Positions 60,670 to 64,000 of a stretch of DNA of 64,000 nucleotides are shown here, one piece after another. The first letter of the stretch is position 1. The number at the start of each line of letters is the position of its first letter. The position numbers and the translations under genes are program-made. Source of the DNA: Cellulomonas edaphi (GTDB lineage: Bacteria > Actinomycetota > Actinomycetes > Actinomycetales > Cellulomonadaceae); NCBI RefSeq assembly GCF_030362815.1, contig NZ_JAUCGR010000001.1, forward strand, positions 984,024 through 1,048,023. Direction: 5' to 3'. The notes below the pieces were generated by a model, which saw nothing but the letters and a program-made list of their open reading frames with translations, was not told where the DNA came from and did no database searches.

Positions 60670-63600
60670 ATGGCCCGAACTCTGCGCCCTCGCGCGCCCG
60701 AGACGCCTCGACCTCGCCGCCGCACTGCCACGCTCACGGCACTCGTGGCCGCCGCGGCGACGACCGCCGCCGGCCTGATCGTGGCGCCGTCGGCCCAGGC
60801 CGCCGAGCCCGTGGCCTACGTGAGCGACCCCGCGCAGTACGTCAACCCGTTCATCGGGACGCAGGACGAGGGGAACACCTACCCGGGCGCGACCGTCCCG
60901 TTCGGCATGGTGCAGCTGTCCCCGGACACCGGGCACAACACCGGGTACGACTACACGCAGGGCACCGTCCGTGGGTTCTCCACGACGCACATGTCCGGGG
61001 TCGGCTGCGGGCTCGACGGCTTCGTGCCGATCCTGCCCACCACCTCGACGCCGAGCAGCACGGACTACGCCAGCAGCGGCTACAACCGCTCGTTCAAGAA
61101 GGTCGACGGTGCCAAGGTCGAGTCGGCCGCGCCCGGCTACTACACCGCGACGCTGACCTCCGGCACGGACGTCGACATCCGGGCCGAGCTCACGGCCACC
61201 GAGCACACGGGCCTCCAGCGCTACACCTATCCCGAGACCACGACCGCGAACGTGCTCATCAACGCGGGGCAGTCCCTGTCGTCGGTGAGCGCCTCGAGCG
61301 TCACGGTGGTCGGCGACGACACCGTGCTGACGACGAGCACCGTGAGCGGCTTCTGCCAGGCGACCGCCCCGTTCACCGTCTACTCGGTGACGAAGTTCTC
61401 GCGCCCCTTCGCCAGCGCCAAGACGTGGGTGGACAACACGTACAGCGCGAGCACCGAGGCGAGCTCGTCGAAGCGCACGGGCGCGCTGCTGCAGTTCGAC
61501 ACGTCGGGCGCGAACAGCCGCGACGTCACCTTCCAGACGGCCATCAGCTACGTCGACGAGGCGGGCGCCAAGGCGAACCTGGCGGCCGAGGCGACGACGT
61601 TCGACGCGGCGAAGGCGGCCGCGAGCTCCACGTGGAACAGCCAGCTCGCCAAGATCAAGGTGCCCGCGACCTCGTCGGACCCGGACCCGCTGTCTCCGTA
61701 CGCGACGCAGCTGCGAACCTTCTACTCCTCGCTGTACCGCACGTTCCTGGCGCCGAACACCGGCACCGACGTCGACGGGCGCTACCGCGGCTGGGACGCC
61801 GGCATCCACGACGTCGACGCCGAGCCGGGTCTCGGGAAGTACTACCAGAACTACTCGCTGTGGGACACGTACCGCACGCAGCAGCAGGTGCTCGCGCTTC
61901 TCGAGCCGCAGCGCTCGAAGGACATGGCGCTGTCGGTCGTGCTCCAGTCGGAGCAGGGCGGCTGGGCTCCGCGCTGGGGCTACGGCCCGGTCGAGACCAA
62001 CATCATGACCGGCGACCCGGTCACGCCGTTCCTGGTCAGCGCCTGGCACCAGGGCCTGCTCACCCGTCCCCAGGCCGAGCGCGCGTACGCGGTGCTCAGG
62101 CAGAACGCGGACGAGGTCCCGCCCGCGTCGTCGGTGTTCAACGGCCGCATGGGCAACCCGACCTACATCAAGGACGGCTACGTCGCGTTCAACCCGGGCG
62201 CTGCCCACAAGCCGGGCGACTTCGACCTCGCCCACGGCGGTTCGGCCACGCTCGAGTACGCGCTCGCCGACGCGACGCTCTCGACGCTCGCGGCCGACCT
62301 CGGGCACGAGAAGGATGCCGAGCGCTACGCGCAGCGCGGCCAGAACTTCCGCGCCGTCTGGGACGCCGAGCACCGGACGTTCCGTTCCCGCGGTGCGGAC
62401 GGCCTGTTCGTCGCCGAGACCGACCCGTCGCAGATCGACGGCTTCCACGAGGGCACCTCGCTGCAGTACGAGTGGCTCGCGCAGCAGGACATCCCGGCGC
62501 TGATCGACCTGTTCGGCGGCACCGACGCCACCAACGAGCGGCTCGACGACTTCTTCGTCTACGGTCCCGAGCTGCTGGCGACGCCCAATGCGGTCGCCAA
62601 GCCGGCGACCAACAGCGAGGGCGGCTGGGTGACTGGCGCCTACAGCTACTACGGCACCACCACCTACAACCCCAACAACGAGCCCGACCTCCACTCCCCG
62701 TTCGTGTACCTGTGGACGGGCCAGCCGTGGAAGACGACGGACGTGGTGCGCGCCGCGCTCACGCTCTTCACCGACGGTCCGCAGGGTGTCACCGGGAACG
62801 ACGACCTCGGCCAGATGTCCTCCTGGGCGGTGGCGAGCTCGCTCGGGATCTTCCCGATCATGCCCGGCTCCGACGTCTGGGGACTCAGCACGCCGGTGTT
62901 CACCTCGATCGACATCACGCTCGACGAGTCGTTCTACCCCGGTAGCAACGGCCATCTGGTCATCAACGCGCCCGGGCGTACCGACGCCGACCGCTACGTG
63001 CAGTCCCTCCGGGTGGGCGGCGAGACGATCGACCGTGCCCACCTGACCGGCCCGGAGCTCGTCAACGCGGGCACGATCGACTACACGGTGGGCTCCGCGC
63101 CGTCGTCGTGGGCCACCGCGCCCGCGGCCGCGCCCGGCACCATCGCCACCGCGGAGGCGCCCACGCGGGTGTACGTCCCGAACGGCACGGCCCAGGTGGC
63201 CGCCGAGCCGGGCGAGACCCTCACCGGCAAGATCGCGGCGATCGTGCAGGGGCCCCAGGCCCTGAGCGGGACGGTCACGGTGGTCGGCACCGATCAGATC
63301 AGCGCCGTCGGCTCGGGTGAGTGGACCGCGGACACGCGCGGCGGTTCGGTGCAGCTGCCGATCCCGCTCAAGGTCGCCGACGACGCGCCGCCCGGGGTCT
63401 ACCCGATCACCGTGCGGATCGAGACGACGGAGGGCGTCGCCGCGAGCGGGACCGCCGTCATCTCGGTGGGCCAGCGCTCGTGGCTGGCCGCCACCGGGGC
63501 CTTCGACAACAAGGCCATCGGCCAGCCCGTCGCCGGCTCGGCGAACTTCGCGAACGGCGAGTTCCTCATCCGCTCGGGGATGGCGGGCGCCGGCCTGGCG

Positions 63601-64000
63601 CCCGGGGTCGTCCTCACGGCGCCGACGGACAGCTCGCTGACCTACGTGCTCCACGACCTGGGGCCCGAGTCGACGCCGCAGCAGTACGACAACCTGCTCG
63701 CGCAGGGCCAGACCACGGACGTGACCGAGGGCATGGCGGGGGCGACGAAGATCGCGTTCATCGGCAGCGTCAACAACGGTCCGGTCGCGCCTGCTCCACT
63801 GACGCTGACGTACACGGACGGCTCGACGCAGACGATCGCGGACTTCGGCTTCACCGACTGGTGCAGCGGGAGCCCGCAGACCGAGGGCAACGTCCTGGTC
63901 GGCAAGACGCCTCAGCGCTGGGCCGGCGGGATCCAGAACCTGGCGTGCGGCCTGTGGGCGACGAAGTCCTACAGCCTCTCCCCGGGCAAGGACCTCCAGT
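60670..64000 (+). CDS. Secreted GH92 alpha-mannosidase, multidomain (truncated by window end)
   Basis: At least 1110 residues, open at the window edge. Twin-arginine-like basic N-terminus and a signal core TLTALVAAAATTAAGLIVAPSAQAA. Residues 48-780 are the GH92 module: YVNPFIGTQDEGNTYPGATVPFGMVQLSPDT, GFSTTHMSGVGC, WDTYRTQQ, the catalytic acid in FHEGTSLQYEW (Glu594), NEPDLHSPFVYLW and TGNDDLGQMSSWAVASSLGIFP (Asp711, Asp712), which supply the general base and calcium site. Residues about 820-930 hold an NPCBM-associated-like beta domain and a further beta-sandwich module begins about 935. It should release mannose from mannans or N-glycans outside the cell. Further binding modules are likely beyond the window. 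Confidence 0.95.
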   Translation, partial: MARTLRPRAPETPRPRRRTATLTALVAAAATTAAGLIVAPSAQAAEPVAYVSDPAQYVNPFIGTQDEGNTYPGATVPFGMVQLSPDTGHNTGYDYTQGTVRGFSTTHMSGVGCGLDGFVPILPTTSTPSSTDYASSGYNRSFKKVDGAKVESAAPGYYTATLTSGTDVDIRAELTATEHTGLQRYTYPETTTANVLINAGQSLSSVSASSVTVVGDDTVLTTSTVSGFCQATAPFTVYSVTKFSRPFASAKTWVDNTYSASTEASSSKRTGALLQFDTSGANSRDVTFQTAISYVDEAGAKANLAAEATTFDAAKAAASSTWNSQLAKIKVPATSSDPDPLSPYATQLRTFYSSLYRTFLAPNTGTDVDGRYRGWDAGIHDVDAEPGLGKYYQNYSLWDTYRTQQQVLALLEPQRSKDMALSVVLQSEQGGWAPRWGYGPVETNIMTGDPVTPFLVSAWHQGLLTRPQAERAYAVLRQNADEVPPASSVFNGRMGNPTYIKDGYVAFNPGAAHKPGDFDLAHGGSATLEYALADATLSTLAADLGHEKDAERYAQRGQNFRAVWDAEHRTFRSRGADGLFVAETDPSQIDGFHEGTSLQYEWLAQQDIPALIDLFGGTDATNERLDDFFVYGPELLATPNAVAKPATNSEGGWVTGAYSYYGTTTYNPNNEPDLHSPFVYLWTGQPWKTTDVVRAALTLFTDGPQGVTGNDDLGQMSSWAVASSLGIFPIMPGSDVWGLSTPVFTSIDITLDESFYPGSNGHLVINAPGRTDADRYVQSLRVGGETIDRAHLTGPELVNAGTIDYTVGSAPSSWATAPAAAPGTIATAEAPTRVYVPNGTAQVAAEPGETLTGKIAAIVQGPQALSGTVTVVGTDQISAVGSGEWTADTRGGSVQLPIPLKVADDAPPGVYPITVRIETTEGVAASGTAVISVGQRSWLAATGAFDNKAIGQPVAGSANFANGEFLIRSGMAGAGLAPGVVLTAPTDSSLTYVLHDLGPESTPQQYDNLLAQGQTTDVTEGMAGATKIAFIGSVNNGPVAPAPLTLTYTDGSTQTIADFGFTDWCSGSPQTEGNVLVGKTPQRWAGGIQNLACGLWATKSYSLSPGKDLQ

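Noticed and set aside
60651-62945. 764-residue plus-strand frame overlapping the GH92 gene
   Set aside because: Out-of-frame shadow; the true frame starting at 60670 carries a signal peptide and all GH92 motifs and remains open to the window end.

Overview
The window is ordinary chromosome from a very GC-rich actinobacterium, most likely a Micrococcales member near Cellulomonas. Pointers are the near-universal G/C third codon positions, frequent GTG starts and GTGA/ATGA overlaps, the conserved actinobacterial neighbourhoods (fau, galU, glp/moeA, rimJ, glpR/sepX; pmt facing rsmI; metG, tatD, rpf, rsmA, ispE, ABC-F), and polysaccharide-degrading enzymes (GH20, GH92). The genus is inferred from gene content only. 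No IS element, prophage, rRNA or CRISPR array was seen.

Layout. 0-3.6 kb: MFS exporter, an ECF sigma factor with a coupled membrane partner, and a small secreted I36-like protein, all on the minus strand. 3.9-9.5 kb: a tightly coupled plus-strand operon joining a long helical-repeat protein with a C-terminal HExxH zincin motif, a gingipain-like (C25) cysteine peptidase, an acyl carrier protein, a ketosynthase and a degenerate ketosynthase-like subunit. This is the strongest candidate for an undescribed system. 9.5-12 kb: DUF998 membrane protein and a stand-alone family A DNA polymerase. 12-22.5 kb: an unusual minus-strand phosphate-type transport operon, pstC-pstA-pstS followed by two more binding-protein-like surface proteins, a sortase-fold protein that has lost its catalytic cysteine, and pstB. 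23.1-28.1 kb: a 1638-residue helicase/nuclease-like protein whose ATPase and nuclease motifs all look degraded.

28-37.8 kb: MscL, a SAF-domain protein, an FmdB/Ruc-like zinc-ribbon protein behind a CIRCE element, a penicillin acylase homologue, 5-formyl-THF cyclo-ligase, then galU-glp-rimJ-glpR and tRNA-Ala(CGC). The order resembles the mscL to Rv0996 stretch of mycobacteria and mixes stress, metabolism and cell-division functions. 37.9-41.6 kb: a minus-strand cluster that looks like a type VII secretion effector module (EspG-like, effector-like, small helical partner, unknown). 41.7-49.96 kb: GlsB-type membrane protein, a bile-acid-symporter-family transporter, GH20 hexosaminidase, two isochorismatase-fold hydrolases, protein mannosyltransferase, RsmI and a PQQ-type sugar dehydrogenase lipoprotein. 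50-60.5 kb: metG, tatD, two tandem resuscitation-promoting-factor-like genes with matching MtrA-like sites (the second also with a probable c-di-AMP riboswitch), rsmA, ispE, an ArsR/SRPBCC pair and an ABC-F ATPase. 60.7 kb to the end: a GH92 alpha-mannosidase under a LacI-like operator, cut by the window edge.

Several monocistronic genes have a TAnnnT box ending 6-8 nt before the start codon, which suggests leaderless transcripts are common here.
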